The notes under the pieces: generated by a model
What the model saw: only the letters and a program-made list of their open reading frames with translations
Database searches by the model: none
What the model was told of the DNA's origin: nothing
Origin: Rachicladosporium sp. CCFEE 5018
Lineage: Eukaryota > Ascomycota > Dothideomycetes > Cladosporiales > Cladosporiaceae
DNA: 64,000 bases
Assembly (NCBI GenBank): GCA_002077045.2
Contig: KZ111194.1
Coordinates: 32,109-96,108, forward strand
Direction of reading: 5' to 3'
Shown here: piece after piece, positions 1 to 9,840 of the stretch
How positions within the stretch are numbered: the stretch's first letter is position 1
Layout: every line of letters starts with the position of its first letter
Program-made: the position numbers and the translations under genes

Positions 1-3000
1 TCCCTCTAGGCGTCCCAGTGTACACGCTCGACCGTGATCACCCCTACATAGTGAGCTACAAAGCTGCAGAGTCAGTGCGATCGCCGAGGCAGCAAGGAGA
101 CCGCCAGATCTCGCCGCATGAACAGCGCCTTGCTAGGAGGTCGACTTCGTCCGCGAAAAAGCGAAGCATCCTTGCAGCCTCAATCGCAGTAGCTGGATCT
201 ACGAATCTTGCTGGTACTGACGTTGAGCGACTCGTGTCTGCAATCGAACGCACTCACACCCCTCCTGTCGAAGCTTTCGAGCTATCGGAGACTTCACCTC
301 GAGGGAAGAGCACCACTCGACCAAAGCACATACCTATTGTGATCCCTGACTACGAGTCATTTGGACGTCAAAGTCCAGTGAACGACTCCCGCAACGGCTC
401 ATTCTCGACATTCTACACCTCCAGCAGTCAGACGAGCCTACCAGTGCCAGCACTAGACCCGACCTCAAGAAGCAATACACCCGGATCAGTTGGTGACCAC
501 CCGAGATATGTTGAAATAAAAATCCCAGAGTGGGCACAGCCGGTAATCAGGCGACCAAGCGGTCCACCAAGGATTGACTTGACAAAGTCAACCTTCGTTG
601 ATCCCTTCGCTGATCTTGCAGACCTGTCATCACCCGATATGTCACGTCCAACGCCAGAGTCCAGTAGGACACACACGATGGACTCGGATGCCCCATCGCC
701 GACTGGGCTGTACGTCAACCCTACGGACAGCAACAATGGTTACCTCAACAGCGCCAACAGTAGTCAGTCGTCACTCATTGGCATGAGAGCGGAGTACGAG
801 TCAGCATCTGAAGCTGAAGCAGAACCTACACCAGAGGCTGAGGCACGGCAGCCAAGTCATACGCCCTCACAATCTACTACTGGTCCATCACCACACACCA
901 ATCAGACACCGCCAGAAGCCACACCAGGAACTGCGAACTTGTCTGGCCTCGTTTGCAACGTACATCGAACTACTGGCAAAGAGCCACCGCCACTGGTGGG
1001 TGCCACTACCACGATCCTGGGCGACAAGCTGTATGTATTTGGAGGGCGAAAGCTGTCGCGAGCGCAGCCGCAATTGACCTCGAACTTATATGAGCTGGAT
1101 CTCATCCACAGACACTGGACGAAGCTTGCAACTCAAGGCGACATCCCGCCAGCAAGATACTTTCACAGCGTATGCGCCCTAGGCGACACGAAGCTGGTCT
1201 GCTATGGCGGCATGTCGCCCAATCCGAGCGGTGAAGTGATGGCTGATGGACAGTCAGACATCATTGTCATGTCAGATATACACATCTATGAGGCTTCTAC
1301 GAGGACGTGGCACAAGGTCGCAGCTGGCGAGTCTCCGCAAGGGCGGTACGCGCACTGCACAACAATCTTGCCTTCCTCAGCTGTGTTCGGGTCCGCCACA
1401 GCGCCACTGTCAGCACTACATCACAATCCCGCAGGCACACAGCCCAATCAAGGGACGTTTGGCGTGCAGCTGGATGGGACCGGAGGTGCTGAGATGGTTG
1501 TTGTTGGTGGCCAAGACAGCGCGAATCACTACATCGAGCAGATCAGCATTTTCAACCTGCGAAGTCTGAAGTGGACGGGCACAACTGGCATGGGCCGCAG
1601 TTGCGGCGCATACCGAAGTGTCGTGGCTCCGTTGACCACGATGAGTGCGCAGCACATTGGCGCTGGTCCGCATGCTGGGAAGGACGACGACGAAGACGAT
1701 GAGCCAACGACTGTTGGATCGGGCGCACCGATGTTAATCTACTCGAACTACAACTTCCTGGACGTAAAGCTGGAATTGCAAGTTAGACTGCCAAACGGCG
1801 AGCTCACGGAGAAGCTCATGCTATCAGATGTATCGCCACCCGGACTACGATTTCCGAACGGTGGTGTCATTGACAACCATTTCGTTGTGTCTGGGACATT
1901 CTTGACTGCATCGAAGCAGGAATACGCGCTTTGGGCACTGGACCTCCGGACATTGTCGTGGAGTCGCATAGACGCAAGCGGCAGCATCTTTAGCCAAGGC
2001 AGCTGGAACAGGGGTATTCTCTGGAGTCGGAGGAACGCCTTTGTGATCCTAGGCAACCGAAAGCGAAGTCTTGTGGATGACTACAACAATAGACGGATCA
2101 ACTTCTCAAACATCTGCCTTGTGGAGCTCGAGTCATTCGGGCTGTCTGACAATCCTAGAGGCGCTGAGCCGACCTCAGGATACGTCTCTGCAAGCGCAGG
2201 TGCAGTACCTGCTGCCAGTGAACTGTCACTAGGTGGGCGTCAGCTCACTCCAGCAGCAGAGTCACTTGGTGTCATGTCGATGACATGCCGCGAGCTCTGT
2301 GATGTAGACATACTAGCAAATGATGGCACACGAATACCGGTCAACTCACGGCTGATCTCGCGACGATGGGGATCGTACTTCACCTGCCTGCTGCGAGACT
2401 CACATCCGAGCACCCACGACACAGACACAGCCACGCTGCGACCGAGTGCAGGCGGCCATCCCTCACGCAACTCTAGCATGACGATCACGGCATCACTGAC
2501 TTCAGCGGGGACGACTCTCACGAACAACACCATGTCCGAGATACCCGATGTACGAACCCTGCCTCCAGCCTCCCGACCACGACTTCTCTACCTCCCTCAC
2601 ACAGCACCTACGGTCCACGCTCTCCTCCACTACCTCTACACCGGCACGCTCCCGTCGCCACCCTCAAGCCTCGCAACGCCACAGATTTACTGCTCACTCC
2701 TCCAGCTCGCTCGTCCCTACAAAGTCGATGGTCTGCTCGAAGCCGTTGTCCAACGCCTCCACGAATCGCTAGACGGCCGGAACGCAGCTGCAATCTTCAA
2801 CGCAGCCGCCATGGCCGCAGGTGGAGGTGAGAACGTTATCTTCGCTTCCGATCACGGGCGTGTAAAACGCGAAAGCGCATTCCCGCAGCGCAACACAAGT
2901 CTAGCCAACAACAGCGTCGACCTTGGACACGGCGCGAATGGCTTGACGCGCTCAGCTGCCAGTCTGCGGATTGACACCGACATGGCAAACGGCCGCAACA

Positions 3001-3284
3001 CACGCAATACTCTCCGACCTGGCCAAGCGATGCCGCTGAATGAGGACACAGACGACGAGTCTGTGCCTGGCAGCGCTGCTACAGAGGGAAGCATGAGTGA
3101 GAGTGAGAGCGCGTTGAGCGCCAGGAGTCTGAGGGGCGAGGGGAGCAGGGAGATGTGGAATGGAGCGCTCAGTGCTGTCGTTGGGCTGCAGAAGCGAGGT
3201 TTGAGAGGTTTGATGGAAGGGAGAAGGATGAGAGAGCGAGGCAGAGGAGAGATGGAGGGGAGAGTGGGATTGGGAATTGCTTGA
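1..3284 (+). CDS. Kelch-repeat/BTB protein, Ral2-like, copy A (5' partial)
   Basis: The reading frame is open from base 3 to the TGA ending at 3284 and has no credible start, so the N-terminus lies left of the window; the GTG at 18 is internal. Residue numbers here count from base 18. The first ~300 residues are Ser/Thr/Pro-rich and probably disordered. Kelch blades follow at about 320-545, with Gly-Gly pairs as in YVFGG and VVVGGQ. A BTB/POZ-like region lies at about 760-925, beginning CDVDILANDG and containing LLHYLYTG. A kelch-then-BTB order fits the fungal Ral2 family, which in fission yeast acts upstream of Ras in morphology and mating; that role is known for the family and only inferred here. 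The tail is Arg/Gly/Glu-rich. It converges on KMT6 with 177 bp between stops. The last ~1.5 kb is the part that differs most from copy B. Confidence 0.8.
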   Translation, partial: PLGVPVYTLDRDHPYIVSYKAAESVRSPRQQGDRQISPHEQRLARRSTSSAKKRSILAASIAVAGSTNLAGTDVERLVSAIERTHTPPVEAFELSETSPRGKSTTRPKHIPIVIPDYESFGRQSPVNDSRNGSFSTFYTSSSQTSLPVPALDPTSRSNTPGSVGDHPRYVEIKIPEWAQPVIRRPSGPPRIDLTKSTFVDPFADLADLSSPDMSRPTPESSRTHTMDSDAPSPTGLYVNPTDSNNGYLNSANSSQSSLIGMRAEYESASEAEAEPTPEAEARQPSHTPSQSTTGPSPHTNQTPPEATPGTANLSGLVCNVHRTTGKEPPPLVGATTTILGDKLYVFGGRKLSRAQPQLTSNLYELDLIHRHWTKLATQGDIPPARYFHSVCALGDTKLVCYGGMSPNPSGEVMADGQSDIIVMSDIHIYEASTRTWHKVAAGESPQGRYAHCTTILPSSAVFGSATAPLSALHHNPAGTQPNQGTFGVQLDGTGGAEMVVVGGQDSANHYIEQISIFNLRSLKWTGTTGMGRSCGAYRSVVAPLTTMSAQHIGAGPHAGKDDDEDDEPTTVGSGAPMLIYSNYNFLDVKLELQVRLPNGELTEKLMLSDVSPPGLRFPNGGVIDNHFVVSGTFLTASKQEYALWALDLRTLSWSRIDASGSIFSQGSWNRGILWSRRNAFVILGNRKRSLVDDYNNRRINFSNICLVELESFGLSDNPRGAEPTSGYVSASAGAVPAASELSLGGRQLTPAAESLGVMSMTCRELCDVDILANDGTRIPVNSRLISRRWGSYFTCLLRDSHPSTHDTDTATLRPSAGGHPSRNSSMTITASLTSAGTTLTNNTMSEIPDVRTLPPASRPRLLYLPHTAPTVHALLHYLYTGTLPSPPSSLATPQIYCSLLQLARPYKVDGLLEAVVQRLHESLDGRNAAAIFNAAAMAAGGGENVIFASDHGRVKRESAFPQRNTSLANNSVDLGHGANGLTRSAASLRIDTDMANGRNTRNTLRPGQAMPLNEDTDDESVPGSAATEGSMSESESALSARSLRGEGSREMWNGALSAVVGLQKRGLRGLMEGRRMRERGRGEMEGRVGLGIA

Positions 3285-3461
3285 TCAAAAGTCCAGCACG
3301 GGGATGATGATCATGATTGAGACGGGGAGAGGCATGGGTGCGTTCGCTGCGCTCGCTGCGCGTCTCGGCTTAGCTATCTCGGAGGTACTCTACCAACTCA
3401 TAGAAGTGACCCTGCGTCTCATACCGCGACGCAGCCTCCAACAGTCTCGAACATCATACAC

Positions 3462-6400
3462 CTAGCGTGTGTACTTCTTCGGCCGTCCTCGTCTCCTCTT
3501 CTCTGGCGTTTCAACTGCAGCCTCGCTCTCCCCACTGCTGCCACTCGCACCCTGTGCCCCTCCCACCTCATCTCCCGAAGCATCGGGGTCGAAGTCTTCA
3601 TCATCCTTTGCATCCGCTCCAGCTGCTGCATCCACGATCTTATCGTCAGAGGTGTAGTAGGCTGAGAGGCGGTGTCCAGGACTCGCTCGAGCGTCGAACA
3701 TTTCACCGTCGTCAGCTCCGGGCGCTGGTGAAGGTGCGACGAGTACGTCGGGCAGAGCGACGTCTGGCATGGCGGGTTTGCGACCAGCACCTGGTCGTGC
3801 TCCGCCTTGTGGCTTGCGCTTCGGCGTGGCCGTCTCAAAGTTGGGCGCTTTGCCCTTCGGTCGACGTCCGGATGCCGCCTTCCGCGCGATGACATTGCCC
3901 GCTGCGTCCTCAGTGTCTTCGACGTCGTAGAAGTTACTGACCAAGTTCTTGTTCCTGACATGAGGTGCTGAAGCAGCAACAGGATCTTTATTGCCAACCT
4001 TCTCCTCACCCTTGAGACTCTTCTCTGGGAACTGAGGACCATAGTCAAAGAACAGCTCCTCTCCGGGCTTGATGGGACGTTGGCCGTATAGAGCGATGCG
4101 GTGCACGGTGTTCACCAGCTTCACTCGTGGGTACACATTCGCTGCATTCTTCGGGCGATGGTTCATGAAGCGCATCTCGTTGCCGTAGTAGGTAGCGTCG
4201 ACTTCTTGTGTTTTGTTCAGGGAGAACAGGTAGGAGAGGAATTGGTGCTCGTACACGGCGCCACGACGCTCACCCTCGTTAGTGGTGATGACTTCGCCAA
4301 CATACTCACCGATGAACTCGTCTGCTCGGATGGCCTCTCCAGCATAGAGACCCATGCCATGCACGCCGCTGTCGCCTAAGAGGACAAGCTTCGCGTTAGC
4401 ACGCTGTATGTCCGAATTGCGGCAGCTCCCATCAATCTTTGTCCCTTGCTTGTGTTCAGGTCTCAGCACGCTGCTGATTCCACATGAGCCACAGAGATCG
4501 GCATCGCACTCGCGCCCAAGCTGGAAGCAACTGCAGCGGGAGTCTTCAAAACAGACAAGGCCTTTAGCGATTGTATTGCAGGCACAGCCGTGATACTTAC
4601 GAGTGCAGTCGGAAGCACACCCGCAACTCTTCTCGCAGTGGACATGTTGTTGCGCACAAGTGCAGCGCGATGCCTCACAGGTCTTGCCGGGGTGATGGCA
4701 TGGGTAAAATTGACTGCGCTCTTCCAACTTGGCAAAGGTGTTCGGATCCCAAGCTGTTTTCTTCTTCATAGGTGGGCGAACAGGCAGAGAGAGCTTCTTA
4801 TCGCTATCAGGCGTTGGGAGGAACGACATTCGCTTCCGCCGATTGACCCTCTCGGGGTGCATCAGATCTGTAGCGACCGCTGGGTCCTCCTCCATACCAG
4901 GTTCAGCATCGTCAGTCTCTTCTTCCCGGTACTCTCCATGCATCGAACAGTTGAAGCGAAAGCACACTCGGCACGTCCTGTCCAGGATCGGCAGGGGCTG
5001 TGTTACGTGCGCTTCAAAGGCTTCCGACACGACTCTACTTCGCCTGGCCAGATGCCACAGTGGAATTTTGAACGAGCTTTGGAAGCAATCACAGAGCAGA
5101 GCCGCCTTGCCGAGAAACTCCGGCTTCGACTTTGAGGAGACGTATGAAAGCACGTATACCCACTTGTCTCCGTCCCCAGTCCTCGACGGAAAGTCTTCAG
5201 ACCTGAATGTCGCAGCTTTGCTCACTGCTCGTTTCATGCTGTCGTGCAGGCCCGCAATACTGATCCAATTGCGATCCAGCAGGAAGTGAAGTACATCACT
5301 CCAAGTGATGCCTAGGTCCTCAAGAGCGCTGTTTGCATATTCTTCTGCTCGCTGAGCTTGCAACAGTCTCCGCAATTTCCTCTCCCGGTCCGAAGTATCC
5401 ACGTGGTAGAGCTGCCCAAAGGTATCCTCTTTGACATATTCATCCCCGAAGTACGGCCAGACATTCATGTGGAGGACATTGGGCGCCAGTAGGTTGCCCT
5501 CCAGGCTAACATAGTGAGTGTAGCCTGGCACATCCACAACCTCGCTGGTGTCGCAGATCGTCGGCTTCACCAGGTAGTGTGACTTAACGCTTGCTTTGCC
5601 GATACTGGTCTCCACATTCACCCTGACACTATCCGCAGGCGTCTTCGCGTTCGCACTGACAGCAAACAACGGCATCGCCGGCAGTCTGGCGAAAATCGAG
5701 CTTGCAACGGCATTATCCCCCTGTAAAAAATCTGTTGCAGAGCATGATGCGCTCGAGCGAGCCCGCTTTAGCATCGCCTTTGTTGTATAGCCTGTGTCCG
5801 CACGCATCTCGGCAGCATACTTCTCCAGTGTCTGCTCGACCTGCTGAAGGGGCGTGAGCTGTATCGTCACAGGCCGTCCCGTAATATGCACCGGCGTGGA
5901 CATTGATGTTGCAGTCTCGATAGGCGCGGCAGTCGTAATGCTTGGCGCAGGTGTTGCATTCGATTCGCTGGATGCGTCAGGTATAGGCGACATTACATGG
6001 AGCAATCCATTAGTATCTGGCACTGAGTTGAGCGGATCCCGCTTCGTACGTCTCGGGGACGGTGCAAGGGCAGACGTAGTGGCGGTCTCATGATCTTGCA
6101 AAGCATCCATTCCAGGCACTGCGTGGATCGAGCTAGAAGCTTTCGCCTTGGGCGGTCCCATCAATGCGCTGAAGTTGGCTTTGAGAGTGCCTAAGAAACC
6201 TATTTTGGCGCTCTCTTGCTTGTCGCCGTGACCCTTGTTAGTCTGAACCTCTGGCTGAGCTGCCTCTGGCTTCGCTCCTTGCAGGTAATCTGGCCCAGGT
6301 ACGGCTTCATTGGTGGAAGGAGATTTTTGTAGAAGAATCGTGGGCGCTGAGACTTTCGGGTGCTTCCTTGGAGATGAACGCAGTTGCAAAGACTCATCGG

Positions 6401-7391
6401 AAGGCCCCTTCTCCCCTGGCGAAGGCGTGTTGGTCTTCAATGCACGATTTGGAGTCGATGTAACAGCCTTCGGATGTGCCACACATGTACGTCTCGGCTT
6501 CGTTGCAACGGGAGACGATGCAGCCGGTGCGCTCGACGCATCAGGCGACTCCGTAATCTTACGTGCGCTGTCTCTGTTTGTGATCGACTGCGGATCCGGC
6601 ACTTTAGTCGTACGCTGCAGACTATCATTGGTGTTGCCCCTCACAATGGGCATCTGGCCTGCAAGTGCCTGCCTTACTCTCCTCGACTTCTCGATCTCAG
6701 CCTGAGCTTTCTGATTCGCAATGTCTCTAGCAGTCCTGAATCCGGTTGAGGGCCTTGCATCCTTGCTCGTGAATGCTTTGGGGATTTCCTCGCTGCTGGG
6801 ATCTCGTGCAATGCTCACAGCTTTCCTTGGAGTCTCTGTCGAGAACTTGGCGTCCGAACCTGCGCGACGTGCCCTCTTACTCGGTGGCGAAGACATTCGA
6901 TCTTTCGCTTCATCGTCTCGAGCCCGCTTCCGGGTACTCTGATTGATCGACAGGATTGGAGCTGTTGGTGCGAATGCAGGGCGGGGCACTCTAGCGAGGT
7001 TCTTCTTAGTAGGCGCATCGTCATCAGAAATGATGCAAAACTCGTTCGCGTTTGCCGTACGCACGTCATTCGATGGCCGAGCCGTCGCGGAGCGCTTGGC
7101 CTGAGATCCATCGATATCACTCTTGGCCTGTCGCTTGCTGGAATCGATTTGATGAGGTTTCCCAAGAACATTTCGCTTCTGCGCTGATTGCGATGTTTCC
7201 TCGGCGTCGCCAGTGAGGTCAATGACTTGCGCGGGCTTGTCAGAGCTTGCTTGCTTCGATCGACTGGCACGCCCAGGCTTACTAGGCGCCCGTGTTACGG
7301 ATATCTTCTTCGCAGGGACGCTGCTGATTTTTTCGTCTTCTTCACTGTCCATGCACAGGTCGATTCGAACGATCGATTTTTCGCTGGTCAT
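3462..7391 (-). CDS. KMT6: E(z)-class histone H3 lysine-27 methyltransferase, copy A
   Basis: A single uninterrupted frame encodes 1309 residues from ATG at 7391 to TAG at 3464-3462. The first ~550 residues are low-complexity and basic. A cysteine-rich CXC/pre-SET region lies at about 895-990 (CHHPGKTCEAS onward). The SET domain at about 995-1120 contains GEYVGEV, the MNH motif and the GEELFFDYG end with its catalytic-type Tyr. The protein ends in an AT-hook-like RRRGRPKK. This order is that of EZH2/KMT6, the catalytic subunit of Polycomb complex PRC2, which writes H3K27me3 in facultative heterochromatin. The canonical NHS triplet after the MRF strand is NHR here. Residues about 1165-1250, after SET, are very different from copy B although total length is the same. 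It is convergent with the kelch/BTB gene. Confidence 0.9.
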   Translation of the reverse strand: MTSEKSIVRIDLCMDSEEDEKISSVPAKKISVTRAPSKPGRASRSKQASSDKPAQVIDLTGDAEETSQSAQKRNVLGKPHQIDSSKRQAKSDIDGSQAKRSATARPSNDVRTANANEFCIISDDDAPTKKNLARVPRPAFAPTAPILSINQSTRKRARDDEAKDRMSSPPSKRARRAGSDAKFSTETPRKAVSIARDPSSEEIPKAFTSKDARPSTGFRTARDIANQKAQAEIEKSRRVRQALAGQMPIVRGNTNDSLQRTTKVPDPQSITNRDSARKITESPDASSAPAASSPVATKPRRTCVAHPKAVTSTPNRALKTNTPSPGEKGPSDESLQLRSSPRKHPKVSAPTILLQKSPSTNEAVPGPDYLQGAKPEAAQPEVQTNKGHGDKQESAKIGFLGTLKANFSALMGPPKAKASSSIHAVPGMDALQDHETATTSALAPSPRRTKRDPLNSVPDTNGLLHVMSPIPDASSESNATPAPSITTAAPIETATSMSTPVHITGRPVTIQLTPLQQVEQTLEKYAAEMRADTGYTTKAMLKRARSSASCSATDFLQGDNAVASSIFARLPAMPLFAVSANAKTPADSVRVNVETSIGKASVKSHYLVKPTICDTSEVVDVPGYTHYVSLEGNLLAPNVLHMNVWPYFGDEYVKEDTFGQLYHVDTSDRERKLRRLLQAQRAEEYANSALEDLGITWSDVLHFLLDRNWISIAGLHDSMKRAVSKAATFRSEDFPSRTGDGDKWVYVLSYVSSKSKPEFLGKAALLCDCFQSSFKIPLWHLARRSRVVSEAFEAHVTQPLPILDRTCRVCFRFNCSMHGEYREEETDDAEPGMEEDPAVATDLMHPERVNRRKRMSFLPTPDSDKKLSLPVRPPMKKKTAWDPNTFAKLEERSQFYPCHHPGKTCEASRCTCAQQHVHCEKSCGCASDCTRKYHGCACNTIAKGLVCFEDSRCSCFQLGRECDADLCGSCGISSVLRPEHKQGTKIDGSCRNSDIQRANAKLVLLGDSGVHGMGLYAGEAIRADEFIGEYVGEVITTNEGERRGAVYEHQFLSYLFSLNKTQEVDATYYGNEMRFMNHRPKNAANVYPRVKLVNTVHRIALYGQRPIKPGEELFFDYGPQFPEKSLKGEEKVGNKDPVAASAPHVRNKNLVSNFYDVEDTEDAAGNVIARKAASGRRPKGKAPNFETATPKRKPQGGARPGAGRKPAMPDVALPDVLVAPSPAPGADDGEMFDARASPGHRLSAYYTSDDKIVDAAAGADAKDDEDFDPDASGDEVGGAQGASGSSGESEAAVETPEKRRRGRPKKYTR

Positions 7392-8728
7392 TGCATCGCT
7401 CTAGTGAATGACAAACTCACGGATCTTTCGTCTCGGTGGACTACGAGATGTGAGTTGCAGATCTCAGCTCGTGTGGATATAGCCAGTTTCAGGTTCTGCT
7501 ATCTCCAGATTAAAGAGGCGTGAGTTTGTTGGAACGCAGTCCTCATAATCGCGTTTGACGGACGTGATAGATGAGGTGCACGCAAGGTGCTGCTTGAATC
7601 TTGAACATCTGGGAACGCTGCAGAGGCTTAATCTACGCGTCCGAAGCCGAGACGCTTTCACTTGCAGGTTGATGAATATCGCTGTTAATGGTTGAGATGT
7701 TCGCAAATAGGCCGCAACGCGCAATCGAAGTCGAAAGAGCACCCAGAGATCCGACATTCAGGTAACATATATTTATGCATTGCAGTAGCGCGAACTAATC
7801 CCTGCTAGCGCGATCTGAGTGCTGCTTGCCTCCGATACAAGTACTTCCAGGAGCAGTACAGTACCAAAGAAGCACACCACGACCTTACGTTCACGACGCG
7901 AGTCTTGCAAGTCCTTCATGATGGCACCTCAAAAGCAACAGGTAAAGCTCAACAAGCACACCGCTGTCTGTGCGAGGACTTATTCATGCTTCGTCGAAGG
8001 CAGTAAACATCGCACCAGCAAGCCTTCGTTGAAGCATTGACAGCAATTCATTTCGCTGACTCAGTTCGCCTTCTGAATGGGAAATGAGTCAGCAGAGTGA
8101 CTCGCTGTCGCCGACTTGTCAAGAAATTGGCGGCATGCTGTGGCAACTTTCGTTGCCATTCTTGACTTGCAATGGCGAATGATGATACAACAAACGACTA
8201 TTTGATCGACTGATGCCACGACCGTGGATGCAAGCCCTGGCCCTGTTCCTGGGCCTACCTGGCCTGGAGTTCACCATCAGCTTAAGCATTTCAGTACGCG
8301 ATGACCTTGAGGTTGACCCACGGCGCTGTGCTCGTAGGCCGATTCGAGGAATTGAGCAATGTGTCGAGTATGCTGCCCACGTGGTCAATTCGTTTATATG
8401 CGCCCTCGGCAGTATAACAACGACACGTCGAATGAGTTGATGGTCGCACTTCTTTGATCAATCGTTACAGAACGGTTCGCAGCGACAAAAAACTTCGAGT
8501 GTTGTATTGGAAGTCTGGACAGCCCACACTTAGAATTCCAAGATGAACCGCAAGAGGTACTTCGAGTGTTTGATATTTTCTCGTTGCTACTCTACAGCGC
8601 CGATGTGCAGCAGAGCAAATCCGAGCTTACCCTCGGCGTCGCCTTTCAGTGATCGACGTGTCCCGGTCTTACAGACTCATGCAGCGTACGATCCCAAGCA
8701 GACACTCCATACCCTTTCACTTGATCAT
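7392..8728. other. Intergenic region between KMT6 and RPS11 (copy A)
   Basis: These 1.3 kb hold the presumed promoter of KMT6 and the 3' flank of RPS11. Short open frames on both strands lack conserved features. The only structure noted is the TGACTCA dyad listed separately. The region is about 2-3% diverged from 19743-21077. Confidence 0.5.
8055..8093. promoter_or_regulatory. Inverted pair of AP-1/Gcn4-type sites
   Basis: GCTGACTCA at 8055-8063 and its exact reverse complement TGAGTCAGC at 8085-8093 form a perfect 9-nt inverted repeat with a 21-nt spacer. A related TGACTCG follows about 5 nt later. TGACTCA is the known core for fungal Gcn4/CpcA and AP-1 bZIP factors. The pair lies about 660 bp upstream of the KMT6 start and is preserved in copy B despite nearby substitutions. 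Confidence 0.45.
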
Positions 8729-9370
8729 CTAGAACTTGTTGAACTGCTTGACCTGCTTGCCAGTACGAGGAAGCACGCGCAGAACGTTGAAGCGGACCTG
8801 AACACCGTTAGCTCCCCTGACCAACATATCTCTTCTGGCTTATACGTACAGTTTTGCTCAAAGGCCGGCACTGGCCCACAGTCACCTGGTCACCCTCCTC
8901 AACACGGAACGCTGGTGAGACATGTGCGGAGAGGTTCTTGTGGCGACGCTCGTAACGGGCGTATTTGGGGATGAAGTGGAGGTACTCGCGGCGAATGACC
9001 AGCGTGCGGTGCATTTTCGTGGACACGACGGTGCCTGTGAGGATACGGCCGCGGATGGAGACGAGGCCGGTGAAGGGGCACTTCTTGTCTGTAGTCGTTG
9101 TGTAAGTTGCCAGTCTTGCTCATGTGCCTTCCTGTCATGCCATCCCTCCGCTGTGCACCAGTTCTCCTTCCTCTTCTCAATGCCTCACTCACCGATATAT
9201 GTGCCGTTGATCGCAGTCGCCGGTGTCCTGAAGCCTAGCCCGACATCCTTGAACCACCGCTTGCCTCCCTTTCCAGCCCTGCTGATACCTCCAGTGCGCT
9301 TCGAGTTGAGGAAGACGTGAGGCTGCTTCTGGAACGCGCGCTCGCTCTGGACGGTCAATTCGGTCGCCAT
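8729..9370 (-). CDS. RPS11: 40S ribosomal protein uS17 (S11), copy A, three exons
   Basis: Exons are 9370-9193, 9088-8850 and 8797-8729, giving 161 residues, the usual length of eukaryotic S11. Intron 1 (104 nt) has donor GTGAGT and acceptor CTACAG. Intron 2 (52 nt) has donor GTACGT, branch GCTAAC and acceptor TTCAG. The spliced product starts MATELTVQSERAFQKQPHVF, has KDVGLGFRTP, DKKCPFTG, VSIRGRI, RRHKNLSAH and GQCRPLSKTVRFN, and ends FNKF. These are the conserved uS17 segments of a protein that binds 18S rRNA in the small subunit. It is divergently transcribed from Spc7 across 470 bp. Intron 1 is strikingly unlike its counterpart in copy B, while the exons are almost identical. Confidence 0.95.
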
Positions 9371-9840
9371 GATTGCTGTGATGTGCTGCAATCGATGGTA
9401 GGCGACGTGCTCGTGAGTATTGGCGTTCGAGGTGCGGGTGATGTTTCGGTCTTTGGTCCCCGCGTGCATACGCAAAAGTTCGTGTGCGAGCGCCAAGATG
9501 GCTGAATCTCGGCAGAATCCGGCGCTCTCGAACACAGCCGTGACAGAAGACATGAACCTCTGGAGTGCTACACATTTGCTCTCAGCGTCATGAACACAGT
9601 GTGCATCTTGTCACAATGCACTGTATACTGCCATTATCATTCTGGACAGTGTGCTGAGAGATGGATCTTGTCTGGACATCTGTGTAGCGAGAACAAATCC
9701 GCGCCTGCCACTTCTGAGATCATACCACGCATTCTGTCACTCACGCTTGTGTTTACATCTCAGCTAAACACTGGCAACCACTTCACGCGTGAAGACCAGC
9801 TGCATTCAGTATCTCCTGCTTCGGCCATACCCTCGCGCAG
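9371..9840. promoter_or_regulatory. Shared divergent promoter region RPS11 / Spc7 (copy A)
   Basis: These 470 bp separate the two start codons and must contain both promoters. No unambiguous TATA box or known ribosomal-protein element was recognised. The short open frames here are not credible genes. Confidence 0.5.

Noticed and set aside
18..20. GTG at 18 as start of the kelch/BTB gene
   Set aside because: The frame is open to the window edge and copy B shows the same codon as an internal Val.
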